Shown piece after piece: positions 1 through 8,336 of a stretch of DNA of 21,856 bases. Position 1 is the stretch's first letter. The number at the start of each line of letters is the position of its first letter. A program made the translations under genes and the position numbers. Source of the stretch: Pseudomonadota bacterium (lineage in GTDB: Bacteria; Pseudomonadota; Gammaproteobacteria; Burkholderiales; Burkholderiaceae_C); assembly GCA_023410975.1 (NCBI GenBank), contig JAEYPG010000599.1, positions 1 through 21,856 on the forward strand. The letters are read 5' to 3'. Below the pieces are notes generated by a model. That model was not told the DNA's origin. It worked only from the letters and a program-made list of their open reading frames with translations, and searched no databases.

Positions 1-398
1 TCCACACCCGCAGCGCCAGCGAGGACACGCTGGCGATCCTGCGCGAGGAGGGCGGCGAGCAGCCGGGGGGCGTCTTCCACTGCTTCACCGAGACCGAGGC
101 CGTGGCGCGGGCGGCGCTGGACCTGGGTTTCCACATTTCCTTCTCCGGCATTCTCACGTTCAAGAACGCGGCGGACCTGCGCGACGTTGCCAAGTTCGTG
201 CCCATGGACCGGCTGCTGATCGAGACCGACAGCCCGTACCTGGCACCGGTGCCGTACCGCGGCAAGGTCAACCAGCCGGCCTACGTGCCGCACGTCGCGG
301 CGCAGCTGGCCGAACTCAAAGGCTGCAGCGCGGAGGACATCGGCCGTGCCACGAGCACCAATTTCGAGCGGCTGTTCAAGGTGGCGGAGGCGGCATGA
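1..398 (+). CDS. TatD family metal-dependent hydrolase, C-terminal part
   Basis: The frame is already open at the left edge and its first readable residues are HTRSASEDTL, so the start lies outside the window. TatD-family proteins are TIM-barrel, metal-dependent amidohydrolases; characterised members act as 3'-5' DNases. The visible part carries the family blocks HTR..EDTL, GVFHCFT and LIETDSPYLAP; the Asp in the last block is a conserved metal/catalytic residue. The usual length is about 255-265 residues, so roughly the last 132 are seen here. The TGA stop overlaps the ATG of the following ankyrin gene (ATGA), which indicates translational coupling. The family is clear; the exact paralogue (TatD or YcfH type) cannot be settled from a fragment. 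Confidence 0.9.
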   Translation, partial: HTRSASEDTLAILREEGGEQPGGVFHCFTETEAVARAALDLGFHISFSGILTFKNAADLRDVAKFVPMDRLLIETDSPYLAPVPYRGKVNQPAYVPHVAAQLAELKGCSAEDIGRATSTNFERLFKVAEAA

Positions 399-1117
399 AG
401 AAGCTGCTTGATGGCTTGAAAGCCCAATCAGCAAGTGTGCATGCCGGCCGCCGGCGGCTGCTTGGCGGCCTGTGCCTGGCGCCAGCCGCCTGGATGCTGG
501 CGAACCCGGCTTGGGCGGGCAGCTACGAGGATTTCTTCAAGGCGATCGAACGCGACGACGGGCGCAGCGTCCTGGCATTGCTGCAGCGTGGCTTCGACCC
601 GAATGCCCGCGACGAGCGCGGTCAGCCGGCCTTGACGCGGGCTTTCAAGGAGGACGCGCTGAAGGCGGCGGAGGCGCTGTGGACGCATCCGCAGCTGGAC
701 TTGGAAGCCGTCAACGCCGCCAACGAGACGCCGCTGATGATGGCGGCGCTGCGCGGCCACGTGGCCTGGATGCAGCGGCTGATCGAGCGCGGCGCGCGCG
801 TGCACCGGGAAGGTTGGGCGCCGGTGCATTACGCGGCATCGAGCGCGGAACTGGAACCGATGGAAGTGATGCTGCGCGCCGGCGCGCCCGTGGATGCCGT
901 CAGTCCCAACGGGAGCACGCCGCTGATGATGGCCGCCGGCTACGGCGCCATCGACGGTGCGCGGCTGCTGCTGCGCCGCGGTGCCGATGCCACGCTGCGC
1001 AACCAGCGCGGGATGACGGCAGCGGATTTCGCGCGCTCGATGGGGCGCGATGGCCTGGCGGCGGAAATCGAAGCCGCGGCGGCGCGGCATCGCACGGCGG
1101 TGGCGCCAGCTCGGTGA
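395..1117 (+). CDS. Exported ankyrin-repeat protein
   Basis: A 240-residue protein. The N-terminus carries a signal peptide: a basic stretch with consecutive arginines (GRRRLLGG), a hydrophobic core, then an ANPAWA-type cleavage site near residue 41. The Arg-Arg-Arg-Leu-Leu pattern resembles a twin-arginine (Tat) signal but is not decisive. The mature part consists of about five ankyrin repeats, recognisable from blocks such as NETPLMMAALRGH, WAPVHYAASS, GSTPLMMAAGYG and GMTAADFARS. Ankyrin repeats bind proteins; no catalytic domain is present. The start is fixed by GGAGG at 386-390, four bases before the ATG, and by the ATGA overlap with the tatD-type gene. A periplasmic binding or inhibitor role is an inference; no specific partner can be named. 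Confidence 0.85.
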   Translation: MKKLLDGLKAQSASVHAGRRRLLGGLCLAPAAWMLANPAWAGSYEDFFKAIERDDGRSVLALLQRGFDPNARDERGQPALTRAFKEDALKAAEALWTHPQLDLEAVNAANETPLMMAALRGHVAWMQRLIERGARVHREGWAPVHYAASSAELEPMEVMLRAGAPVDAVSPNGSTPLMMAAGYGAIDGARLLLRRGADATLRNQRGMTAADFARSMGRDGLAAEIEAAAARHRTAVAPAR

Positions 1118-1236
1118 GCTACGCACTGCGGCAACGGAATCGAATCTCGGTGCTGAAGGTTGGTGCCGGGTATTCGGTACCGCCGCAGCCTGCGAGCAGG
1201 GTGCCTGCCAGGGATCATGAAAATCGCTTCAATGCG

Positions 1237-1253
1237 TATTATGTTAAATAATA
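1237..1253. promoter_or_regulatory. AT-rich dyad upstream of the DUF72 gene, possible promoter or operator
   Basis: In the 228-bp gap between the ankyrin gene and the DUF72 gene, an inverted repeat TATTAT-gttaa-ATAATA (1237-1242 and 1248-1253) stands out in GC-rich surroundings. TATTAT would serve as a -10 hexamer, but no convincing -35 lies 16-18 bases upstream. The rest of the gap shows no gene. Confidence 0.3.
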
Positions 1254-1345
1254 GTGGTGTTGGGATGACAGGAACGTTGCGCTGGTTGTCCGCGGGCTTC
1301 TTTCCTGCCAAGGGTTTGTGTTCCTTTAGCATCCCGAGCTGAGCC

Positions 1346-2365
1346 ATGAACAACGCGGCCTCCTCACTCCAGTCCCTGCTCTTCGACGAACCGCTGCAGC
1401 CCGCCGCGGCTTCTGTGCAACCGGCGCTGCCCGATCCGGAGTGGCTGGAGCTTGCGCAGCAGTTGCGCGAACGCTGGGGTGGCCGGCTGCATCTGGGCAC
1501 GTCCTCGTGGAACTTCAGCGGCTGGTCGGGACTGGTGTGGGCGCAGGCCTATCCGGAAGCTCGGCTGTCGCGCGAGGGGCTGCCCGCCTATGCGGCGCAT
1601 CCGCTGCTGCGCACGGTGAGCCTGGACCGCGCCTTCTACCGCCCGCTGGATGCGGCCGGCTACGCCGGGCTGGCGGCACAGGTGCCGGAGGAGTTTCGCT
1701 TCGTGGTCAAGGCAGCATCGCTGGTAAGCGACGCCGTGCAGCGCGACACGGGTGGACGTGCGGAGCGCAGCAATCCGCTGTTCCTGGATCCCGGCATGGC
1801 GCTGGAGCAATGTCTGCGTCCGGCCGTCGAGGGCCTTCAAGACAAGCTGGGCGTGCTGGTATTCCAGCTTTCTCCATTGCCCGCCGCGTGGCTGCACGAC
1901 CCGGTACGACTGGAAACGCAACTGGAGCGCTTGTGGCAGGCGCTGCTGCCCGAGTTGCCCGCTGGCAGCCGCTTGGCGCTGGAGCTGCGCGATCCCGAGT
2001 TGCTGCAGCCGAGGCTGGCGGCGCATCTCAAGGCCTTTGGCGTGCGCTATTGCCTGGGCCTGCACGACCGCATGCCGCCCATCGAGCGACAGTTGCCGAT
2101 GCTGCGCGCCACCTGGCCCGGCGACGTGGTCTGCCGTTGGAATTTGCAGGCTGGCCAGAGCTACGCCGGTGCCAAGGATGCCTGGGCGCCCTTCGACAAG
2201 CTGGTGGCTCCGGACCTGCCCACGCGCCAGGGTCTGGTACGGGTGCTCGTCGGCACGCTGGCTGCGGGTCACCAGGCTTTCGTGACGATCAACAACAAGG
2301 CCGAGGGCAGCGCGCCCTGCTCCGTTCTTGCGCTGGCGCGGGAATTGGCGGCGGCTCCTGGCTGA
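1346..2365 (+). CDS. DUF72 domain-containing protein (YecE-like)
   Basis: A 339-residue protein of the DUF72 family, a TIM-barrel-like family whose biochemical function is not established. Typical family blocks are visible: LHLGTSSWNFSGWSG near residues 48-62, the FYRPL block, FRFVVKAAS, LGVLVFQLSP, LALELRD, and near the end HQAFVTINNKAEGSAP. About 45 N-terminal residues precede the domain, so the protein is a little longer than the common 240-300. Only a weak ribosome-binding site precedes the ATG. The gene stands alone on the plus strand and runs into the bidirectional terminator at 2473-2509. The family is sure; no function is offered. Confidence 0.88.
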   Translation: MNNAASSLQSLLFDEPLQPAAASVQPALPDPEWLELAQQLRERWGGRLHLGTSSWNFSGWSGLVWAQAYPEARLSREGLPAYAAHPLLRTVSLDRAFYRPLDAAGYAGLAAQVPEEFRFVVKAASLVSDAVQRDTGGRAERSNPLFLDPGMALEQCLRPAVEGLQDKLGVLVFQLSPLPAAWLHDPVRLETQLERLWQALLPELPAGSRLALELRDPELLQPRLAAHLKAFGVRYCLGLHDRMPPIERQLPMLRATWPGDVVCRWNLQAGQSYAGAKDAWAPFDKLVAPDLPTRQGLVRVLVGTLAAGHQAFVTINNKAEGSAPCSVLALARELAAAPG

Positions 2366-2472
2366 GCGGGTCTGCGCGCCCTGCTCCGCGGCGTTTCAAA
2401 TCCGCAGCGCTCCATGCCCAGGGTTCTCACCGCAGCCGTCGGCTCCAGACTGGCTTGTCGAACACAAAAGCA

Positions 2473-2509
2473 AAAAGACCGAAGGTTTTTGCGGAACCTT
2501 CGGTCTTTT
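2473..2509. terminator. Bidirectional intrinsic terminator between the DUF72 gene and tRNA-Ser
   Basis: A perfect 15-bp inverted repeat, AAAAGACCGAAGGTT (2473-2487) and AACCTTCGGTCTTTT (2495-2509), encloses a 7-nt loop. The T-run is longer on the minus strand (TCTTTTTGCTTTTG), so it should chiefly end the tRNA-Ser transcript, whose CCA end is only 8 bp away. It would also stop plus-strand reading from the DUF72 gene. Confidence 0.88.
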
Positions 2510-2516
2510 GCGTGTT

Positions 2517-2609
2517 TGGCGGAGTCGGAGGGATTCGAACCCTCGATGCAGGTTTTGCCCGCATACTCCCTTAGCAGGGGAGCACCTTCGGCCTCTCGGT
2601 CACGACTCC
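2517..2609 (-). tRNA. serX: tRNA-Ser, anticodon GCU
   Basis: Read on the minus strand, this folds as a class II tRNA. The acceptor GGAGTCG (5' end at 2609) pairs with CGACTCC, followed by discriminator G (2520) and an encoded CCA (2519-2517). The anticodon stem-loop is CTCCCCTGCTAAGGGAG with anticodon GCT, which reads AGC and AGU serine codons. The long variable arm and the GGTTCGAATCC T-arm fit serine tRNA. Length is 90 nt, or 93 with CCA. It has its own upstream promoter and a strong terminator just downstream, so it is a single-gene unit. The symbol is only a conventional one for this isoacceptor. Confidence 0.95.
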
Positions 2610-2624
2610 AGTGCAGAAGCTGCT

Positions 2625-2653
2625 ATTCTAGCCAGGTTTTTTCGAACTTCCAA
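2625..2653 (-). promoter_or_regulatory. Promoter of tRNA-Ser (sigma70-type)
   Basis: On the minus strand a -35 TTGGAA (2653-2648) and a -10 TAGAAT (2630-2625) are separated by exactly 17 bp. Transcription would start near 2618, about 9 nt before the mature tRNA 5' end at 2609. It lies in the 61-bp gap between lysC and the tRNA. Confidence 0.7.
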
Positions 2654-2670
2654 GCACTTTGCGAAGTTTT

Positions 2671-3945
2671 TTAGACGCTGGCTTTTTCCTGGTCCAGCTC
2701 GAAGGCGCGATGCAGTGCGCGCACGGCGAGCTCCATGTACTTCTCGTCGATCACCACGCTGGTCTTGATTTCGCTGGTGGTGATCATCTGGATGTTGATG
2801 CCCTCGTCGCTCAGCGCGCGGAACATCTTGCTGGCCACACCGGCGTGGCTGCGCATGCCGATGCCGACGATGCTGACCTTGCAGATCTTGGTGTCGCCGA
2901 GGATCTCCTTGGCGCCCAGCGCGGGCAGCACCTGGCTTTGCAGCAGGTCCACCGTGCGCTGGTAGTCGTTGCGGTGCACGGTGAAGGAGAAGTCGGTCTT
3001 CCCGTCGTGCGACACGTTCTGGATGATCACGTCGACGTCGATGTTGGCCTCGGCCACGGCGCCCAGGATCTGGTAGGCGATGCCGGGCTTGTCGGGCACG
3101 CCCATGACGGTGATCTTGGCCTCGTCGCGGTTGAACGCGATGCCGGAGACAACGGCTTGTTCCATCTTTTCGTCTTCCTCGAAGGTGATCAGGGTGCCGG
3201 AGCGGGCTTCCTCTTCGATATCAATATCCCAGGGCGTGAAGCTGGAGAGCACGCGCAGCGGCACACGGTACTTGCCCGCGAACTCCACCGAGCGGATCTG
3301 CAGCACCTTGGAGCCCAGGCTCGCCATTTCCAGCATCTCTTCGAAGCTGACGGTGCTCAGGCGCCGCGCCTCGGCCACGACGCGGGGGTCGGTGGTGTAG
3401 ACGCCATCGACGTCGGTGTAGATCAGGCACTCGTCGGCCTTCATTGCCGCCGCCACCGCCACCGCGGAGGTGTCCGAGCCGCCACGGCCCAGCGTGGTGA
3501 TGTGGCCCTCGGCGTCGATGCCCTGGAAGCCGGTGATGATCACCACCTTGCCCGCGGCCAGGTCGGCGCGCACACGGGCGTCCTCGATGCTCTCGATGCG
3601 GGCCTTGGTGTAGGCCGAATCGGTCTGCACCGGAACCTGCCAGCCGGTGTAGCTGATGGCTTCCATGCCTTCGGCCTGCAGCGCGATGGCCAGCAGGCCC
3701 ACCGACACCTGCTCGCCGGTGGCGGCAATCATGTCGAGCTCACGCAGCAGCGCGGAGCTCGTCTGCTTGGGCGACAGCTCCTTGGCCAGCCCCAGCAGCC
3801 GGTTGGTTTCACCGCTCATCGCGGAGGGAACGACCACCATCTGGTGGCCCGCGCGTGCCCACTTGGCCACGCGCTTGGCGACGTTGCGGATGCGCTCCGT
3901 GGAGCCCATCGACGTACCGCCGTACTTGTGAACGATCAATGCCAT
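2671..3945 (-). CDS. lysC: Aspartate kinase
   Basis: Phosphorylates L-aspartate, the first step towards lysine/diaminopimelate, threonine, methionine and isoleucine. The protein has 424 residues. The kinase domain opens with VHKYGGTSMG (Lys7), has GRGGSDTSAVA and TDVDGVYTTDPR, and ends near residue 250. Two ACT regulatory segments follow (from about residue 267, e.g. ITVMGVPDKPGIAY, and ITTSEIKTSVVID near 387-400), the architecture of lysine/threonine-inhibited aspartokinases. The ATG at 3945 begins MALIVHKYGG, the standard N-terminus; there is no clear Shine-Dalgarno before it. It is the last protein gene of the cysS-to-lysC block, 60 bp after tilS. A TAGAAT hexamer overlapping the tilS stop codon might be the -10 of its own promoter. 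Confidence 0.96.
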   Translation of the reverse strand: MALIVHKYGGTSMGSTERIRNVAKRVAKWARAGHQMVVVPSAMSGETNRLLGLAKELSPKQTSSALLRELDMIAATGEQVSVGLLAIALQAEGMEAISYTGWQVPVQTDSAYTKARIESIEDARVRADLAAGKVVIITGFQGIDAEGHITTLGRGGSDTSAVAVAAAMKADECLIYTDVDGVYTTDPRVVAEARRLSTVSFEEMLEMASLGSKVLQIRSVEFAGKYRVPLRVLSSFTPWDIDIEEEARSGTLITFEEDEKMEQAVVSGIAFNRDEAKITVMGVPDKPGIAYQILGAVAEANIDVDVIIQNVSHDGKTDFSFTVHRNDYQRTVDLLQSQVLPALGAKEILGDTKICKVSIVGIGMRSHAGVASKMFRALSDEGINIQMITTSEIKTSVVIDEKYMELAVRALHRAFELDQEKASV

Positions 3946-4002
3946 GGTGTTTGAAACAGGCCCGGTGTTTGCCGCGAGGCACCAGCGGCCCGCGAACCCG
4001 CG

Positions 4003-4008
4003 ATTCTA
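4003..4008 (-). promoter_or_regulatory. Candidate -10 element for lysC, overlapping the tilS stop
   Basis: The minus strand reads GGCTAGAATCG here, with TAGAAT at 4008-4003, and the tilS stop codon TAG is part of the hexamer. A 58-nt leader would precede the lysC ATG. No good -35 is present at 16-18 bp, so this could be chance. Confidence 0.3.
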
Positions 4009-5340
4009 GCCGGCTGCATCAGGCACCCATTCCAGGGCTAGCTGGGGCTCGCCGGGAGGAGCCCACAGCCGCGCATCGACTCCCAGGCCGGGCACGTACA
4101 GGAGCGACTCGTCCAGCCACAACAGCGGGCCGCCGCGGTGCCACGCTGGCACGCCCAAGGCCTGGTACTGCTTCTTGAGACTGCGCGGAACGCCTCCCGG
4201 CTTGAGCTGGAACTGCTCGCCGCCGCTGCGCGCGCGCGCGATGCATGCCCGCAGCCGAGCCGGCGCCACGCCGCCCTTTTCCACGCTGTGCACTTCCAGC
4301 CAGCCATTCCAGGCATCCAGGCGCTGCCGACCCGGGCCGTCGATGTAAACCGGCTGCTCCTCGTGCACGGGCATTTCCCTCGGGTCCCTCCCGGCCAGTT
4401 TGCAGCGCAGCCGGCCCCGGTAACGGTGCAGCACCTGCTCTCCGGCTGGCCAGCAGGCGGGTGCATCGCTTTCGAACAGCTCGCTTAGCAGGCGCTGCAG
4501 CAGGGTGTCGCCGGGACCGCGGCCACAGTGCTGCAGCAGCCAGTGGCGCAGCAGGTTCGCTTGGCGGGCTTGAGGCAACGCGGCCAGTGACGGCAAGCGC
4601 AGCTCGTGCCCTTCAGCCACGGCGCGCAGATCGATCTCCGCCAGCGCCTGCAGGCATTCGCGTGCCTGTTGCGCTTGCCGGGCGGCTGCTCCCAGTGCCT
4701 GCTCAGCCTGTGGAAACGCAGCCGTCAACGCCGGTATCACGCGATGCCGCAGGCGATTGCGGGCATAGCCATGGTCCTCGTTGCTGGGATCCTGGATGTG
4801 CGTCAGTCCGTGCGCCTGCACGTAGGCATCGATGGCTTCCGAGGGCTGCTCTAGCCAGGGGCGCGCCCACGGCAGGCCGTCGCGTACCGCTTGCCGCGGC
4901 ATCGAAGCCAGGCCGGCCGCTCCGCCGCCACGCAGAGCCTGCAACAGGAAGGTCTCGGCTTGGTCACGCCGGTGGTGGGCCAACAGGACGAGCGTTGCAC
5001 CGCCCTCCCGGGCCATGCGGCTCAGCGCGGCATAGCGCCCTCTCCGGGCCCAGGCCTCGACGCTTTCGCCCCGTCCAGGGCCGCCTTCGAGCCGGCACCA
5101 TCGCAACGCCACGGGGAGACCTTGCCGCGCCCAGTCGGCACACTGGTGCTGCAGGTGTTCCACCCAGGCGTCGGCTTCGGGAAGCAGCCCGTGGTGCACG
5201 TGCAGCGCGAGCACGCGCAGGCCCAGTGCCTGGGCGGCGCGGGCCGTGGCATGGAGCAGCGCGGTGGAATCGCGGCCGCCGCTGGTGGCGACGGCGACGC
5301 AGGGAACGTCAGCGCTCGGTGGTGTCGCTGAAGCGGCCAT
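4006..5340 (-). CDS. tilS: tRNA(Ile)-lysidine synthase
   Basis: Converts C34 of the CAU-anticodon isoleucine tRNA to lysidine using ATP and lysine, so that AUA is read as Ile rather than Met. The 444-residue protein has the PP-loop SGGRDS at residues 20-25, the HVHHGL block, LLAHHRRDQAETFLLQAL, and MPRQAVRDGLPWARPWL. These are typical of the N-terminal ATPase domain; C-terminal TilS domains follow, as in the E. coli protein of about 430 residues. The chosen ATG at 5340 gives MAASATPPSADV before the PP-loop; upstream in-frame codons lie inside accA and do not look like TilS. The gene overlaps the accA 3' end by 32 nt, so it is probably translationally coupled. Its C-terminal region is low in similarity, as usual for the family. 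Confidence 0.94.
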   Translation of the reverse strand: MAASATPPSADVPCVAVATSGGRDSTALLHATARAAQALGLRVLALHVHHGLLPEADAWVEHLQHQCADWARQGLPVALRWCRLEGGPGRGESVEAWARRGRYAALSRMAREGGATLVLLAHHRRDQAETFLLQALRGGGAAGLASMPRQAVRDGLPWARPWLEQPSEAIDAYVQAHGLTHIQDPSNEDHGYARNRLRHRVIPALTAAFPQAEQALGAAARQAQQARECLQALAEIDLRAVAEGHELRLPSLAALPQARQANLLRHWLLQHCGRGPGDTLLQRLLSELFESDAPACWPAGEQVLHRYRGRLRCKLAGRDPREMPVHEEQPVYIDGPGRQRLDAWNGWLEVHSVEKGGVAPARLRACIARARSGGEQFQLKPGGVPRSLKKQYQALGVPAWHRGGPLLWLDESLLYVPGLGVDARLWAPPGEPQLALEWVPDAAG

Positions 5341-6280
5341 AGGACTGCAGCCGCTCGTAGCGGCGCTGCAGCAGCTCGCGCGGCTTGAGGTCCACCACCT
5401 GGCGCAGCGCGTCGTTGAGCGCGCGCTTGAGCGTGGCGGCCATGTGGCGCATGTCGCGATGGGCGCCACCCACGGGCTCGCTCACGATCTTGTCGATCAG
5501 GCCTAACGCCTTGAGGCGGTGCGCCGTGATGCCCAGCGCTTCTGCCGCATCGGCGGCGCGCTCGGCGGTCTTCCACAGGATGGAAGCACAGCCCTCAGGC
5601 GAAATCACGGAGTAAACGGAGAACTGCAGCATCAGCACCTGGTCCGCCACGCTGATGGCCAGCGCGCCTCCGGAACCACCCTCGCCGATGATGGTGGTGA
5701 TGATGGGCACTTCCAGTTGTGCCATCTCGAAGATGTTGCGGCCAATGGCCTCGGACTGTCCCCGCTCTTCGGCACCGATGCCCGGGTACGCGCCCGGCGT
5801 GTCCACGAAAGTGAAGACCGGCAGCCCGAACTTCTCGGCCAGCTTCATCAGCCGCAGCGCCTTGCGGTAGCCCTCGGGCCGGCTCATGCCGAAGTTGCGC
5901 GCCGCGCGCTCCTTGGTATCACGTCCCTTCTGGTGACCCAGCACCATGCACGCTTGGCCGTTGAAGCGGGCCAGGCCACCGACGATGGACTGGTCGTCCG
6001 CGTAATGGCGGTCGCCGTGCAGCTCCTGGAAGTCGCTGAAGATCTCGTTGGTGTAGTCCAGTGTGTAGGGGCGTTGAGGATGGCGGGCGATCTGCGTCAC
6101 CTGCCACGGCGTGAGATTGGCGTAGATGTCCTTGGTCAGCTGCAGGCTCTTCTTCTGCAGCCGCTCGATTTCTTCGGAGATGTCCACGGCGGACTCGGTC
6201 TGCACGTAGCGCAGCTCTTCGATCTTGCCTTCCAACTCGGCGACGGATTGTTCGAAGTCGAGGAAGTGTTTCTTGCTCAT
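5309..6280 (-). CDS. accA: Acetyl-CoA carboxylase carboxyltransferase subunit alpha
   Basis: Alpha subunit of the carboxyltransferase that moves CO2 from biotin to acetyl-CoA, the committed step of fatty acid synthesis; it pairs with AccD, encoded elsewhere. The 323-residue protein is close to the E. coli length of 319. It starts MSKKHFLDFEQSVAELEGKI, with the helical N-terminal region, LQELHGDRHYADD-type block, PGAYPGIGAEERGQSEAI, the oxyanion-type glycine loop GEGGSGGALAI near 198-208, and YSVISPEGCASILWK. The ATG at 6280 is preceded by AAGGAA eight or so bases upstream; longer in-frame extensions lack family similarity. It sits 25 nt after the glycosylase gene and overlaps tilS. Confidence 0.97.
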   Translation of the reverse strand: MSKKHFLDFEQSVAELEGKIEELRYVQTESAVDISEEIERLQKKSLQLTKDIYANLTPWQVTQIARHPQRPYTLDYTNEIFSDFQELHGDRHYADDQSIVGGLARFNGQACMVLGHQKGRDTKERAARNFGMSRPEGYRKALRLMKLAEKFGLPVFTFVDTPGAYPGIGAEERGQSEAIGRNIFEMAQLEVPIITTIIGEGGSGGALAISVADQVLMLQFSVYSVISPEGCASILWKTAERAADAAEALGITAHRLKALGLIDKIVSEPVGGAHRDMRHMAATLKRALNDALRQVVDLKPRELLQRRYERLQSYGRFSDTTER

Positions 6281-6305
6281 GAAGGGATTCCTTACCGAGA
6301 CGGGC

Positions 6306-6956
6306 TCAGTATTCGACAGGCACCGGGTCGAGGCTGCGCCAGAGATACCAAGTGGCGACCGAGCGGTACGGCGCCCAGGCGTCACCGACCTCGCGCGCCT
6401 CTGCCCGTGATACCGGCTCGCCGCTGAAATAGTTGAGGCTGATGCCCCGCAACAAGCCCACGTCGTCCAACGGCAGCACGTTGGGGCGCATCAGGTGAAA
6501 GATGAGGAACATTTCGGCCGTCCAGCGACCGATGCCGCGCACGGCGACGAGTTCCTCGATGATGGCCTCGTCGTCCATCTGCTGCCATTGACGTACATGC
6601 ACCGTACCGTCGGTGAAATGGATGGCCAAGTCGCGCAGGTATTCCACCTTGCGCGCCGACAGTCCTGCCTCCCGCATGGCCGTGACTTCAAGGGCGAGTA
6701 CGGCCGCAGGCTGCAGCCGGGTGGAACGCCCGCCCGAAAGCGCGATGAAGCGCTCCCACACCGACTGCGCCGCGCGTACCGAGATCTGCTGCCCAACAAT
6801 GGATCGTGCCAGCGTAGTGAAGGCGTCACTGCGGCACTGCAGCCGTGCCTCGCCGAACTGCGGGATGAGCTTGCGCATCACCCGGTCGCGCTTGGACAGG
6901 TGTTTGCACGCCTCGTCCCAGTAGGTGGGCGTCACGGCAGCGGCCGGGCGCGCCAT
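6306..6956 (-). CDS. DNA-3-methyladenine glycosylase, HhH-GPD (AlkA-like)
   Basis: A base-excision repair glycosylase that removes alkylated purines, by family assignment. The 216-residue protein has the helix-hairpin-helix block VRGIGRWTAEMFLIFHL (about residues 138-154), followed by the catalytic-aspartate region LPLDDVGLLRG (Asp164/Asp165). The N-terminal part has FTTLARSIVGQQISVRAAQSVWERF, typical of AlkA-like enzymes without the extra N-terminal domain of E. coli AlkA. No iron-sulfur cysteine cluster is seen, which argues against the endonuclease III branch. Its ATG follows the cysS TGA directly (TGAATG), so it is co-transcribed with cysS and accA. Exact substrate range cannot be read from sequence. 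Confidence 0.9.
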   Translation of the reverse strand: MARPAAAVTPTYWDEACKHLSKRDRVMRKLIPQFGEARLQCRSDAFTTLARSIVGQQISVRAAQSVWERFIALSGGRSTRLQPAAVLALEVTAMREAGLSARKVEYLRDLAIHFTDGTVHVRQWQQMDDEAIIEELVAVRGIGRWTAEMFLIFHLMRPNVLPLDDVGLLRGISLNYFSGEPVSRAEAREVGDAWAPYRSVATWYLWRSLDPVPVEY

Positions 6957-8336
6957 TCAGGCTTTCACCCAAGTCGTACCCTGAGCCGAATCCTGCAGCA
7001 CGATGCCGCGCTCAGCCAGGTCGCGGCGGATGGCATCAGCCGCCGCGAAATCACGCGCCTTCTTGGCAGCGGCACGTTGTTCTATCAGCCGTTCGATGTC
7101 AGCCTCATCGAGGGTGCTGCCTCCTTGCAAGAACGCACGCGGCGACTGCTGCAACAGCCCCAGAACCGCCCCCAGCGCCTTGAGCAGCGAAGCCGCGTCT
7201 ACAGAGCGACTGCGGTTGACCTCGGCAGCCAGTTCAAACAGCACAGCCACGGCACCGGGGGTATTGAAATCCTCGTCCATCGCGGCGCGGAAGGCAGTGG
7301 CCTGCGGCTGCGTCCAATCGATGGATTCCAGTGTTGGCACGGCTTCCAGGCCCGCCAGGGCCGTGTAGAGGCGACGCAGTGCGTGGCGGGCGTCCTCGAG
7401 GTTGGCGTCGCTGAAGTTGAACGGGCTGCGATAGTGGGTACGCAACATGAAGAAGCGCACCGTTTCGCCATCGAAGCTCTTCAGAACATCGCGGATGGTG
7501 AAGAAGTTGCCGAGCGATTTCGACATCTTCTCGTTGTCCACGTTGAGGAAGCCGTTGTGCATCCACACGTTGACGAAAGTTTGGCCCGTAGCGCCCTCAC
7601 TCTGCGCGATCTCGTTTTCGTGGTGCGGGAACTGCAGGTCCATGCCACCACCGTGAATATCGAAGTGCTCACCCAGCAGGGCGCAACTCATGGCAGAACA
7701 CTCGATATGCCAGCCCGGACGGCCCAGTCCGAAGGGGCTGGAGTACTTGGCATCGGCCGGCTCTTCCGGCTTGGCGGACTTCCATAGCACGAAGTCGAGC
7801 GGGTCTTCCTTGCCATCCAGCACCGCCACGCGTTCGCCGGCGCGCAGCTCGTCAAGCGACTTGCCCGAGAGCTTGCCGTAGCCAGGAAACTTGCGTACCG
7901 CAAAGTTGACATCGCCACCAGATGCCCGATAGGCCAAGCCCTTGTCCTCCAGGCGCTGGATCATCTGCAGCATCTGCGGCACATATTCGGTAGCGCGCGG
8001 CTCGTGTGTCGGCGGCTCGATGCCGATGCAAGCGATATCCTGATGCATTGCAGCGATCATCTCGTCGGTGAGTTGCCGTATCGGGATGTTGCGTTCCAGA
8101 GCACGACGGATGATCTTGTCGTCGATATCGGTGATGTTGCGTACGTAGGTCACCTTGTAGCCGCTGGCGCGCAGCCAGCGACTTACGACGTCAAAGGCCA
8201 TCATCATGCGCGCGTGCCCGACATGGCACAGGTCATAGATGGTCATGCCGCACACATACATGCGCACATGCGAAGGCTCAATGGGTGTGAAAGGCTCGAC
8301 CTGACGGCTGAGCGTGTTGTAGATGCGAAGGGTCAT
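6957..8336 (-). CDS. cysS: Cysteinyl-tRNA synthetase
   Basis: Charges tRNA-Cys with cysteine; class I synthetase, cytosolic monomer. The 459-residue protein matches the usual 455-465. Seen are the zinc-binding/active-site start YVCGMTIYDLCHVGHAR (HIGH-like HVGH at 38-41), GRPGWHIECSAM with HGGGMDLQFPHHENEIAQSE, supplying zinc and cysteine ligands, and the second ATP motif KMSKS at 270-274. The C-terminal anticodon-binding region has the usual ARDFAAADAIRRDLAERGI block. The ATG at 8336 gives MTLRIYNTLSRQ, the standard N-terminus; the frame extends upstream but without similarity and across the divergent promoter region. No strong Shine-Dalgarno is visible. It heads the minus-strand block. Confidence 0.97.
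   Translation of the reverse strand: MTLRIYNTLSRQVEPFTPIEPSHVRMYVCGMTIYDLCHVGHARMMMAFDVVSRWLRASGYKVTYVRNITDIDDKIIRRALERNIPIRQLTDEMIAAMHQDIACIGIEPPTHEPRATEYVPQMLQMIQRLEDKGLAYRASGGDVNFAVRKFPGYGKLSGKSLDELRAGERVAVLDGKEDPLDFVLWKSAKPEEPADAKYSSPFGLGRPGWHIECSAMSCALLGEHFDIHGGGMDLQFPHHENEIAQSEGATGQTFVNVWMHNGFLNVDNEKMSKSLGNFFTIRDVLKSFDGETVRFFMLRTHYRSPFNFSDANLEDARHALRRLYTALAGLEAVPTLESIDWTQPQATAFRAAMDEDFNTPGAVAVLFELAAEVNRSRSVDAASLLKALGAVLGLLQQSPRAFLQGGSTLDEADIERLIEQRAAAKKARDFAAADAIRRDLAERGIVLQDSAQGTTWVKA

Noticed and set aside
2645..2668. Hairpin AACTTC...GAAGTT followed by Ts on the plus strand, between tRNA-Ser and lysC
   Set aside because: The stem is only 6 bp with a 12-nt loop, the T-run faces the wrong strand for lysC, and it overlaps the tRNA promoter -35 region.
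2659..3954. A long open frame of 431 codons on the plus strand, opposite lysC
   Set aside because: It is the complement of a clear aspartate kinase gene; its product is rich in His, Asp, Val and Gly repeats without any known domain, as expected for an antisense frame in high-GC DNA.
4245..5342. A 365-codon plus-strand open frame opposite tilS
   Set aside because: tilS on the other strand has all family motifs; this product is an Arg/Pro/Ala-rich shadow.
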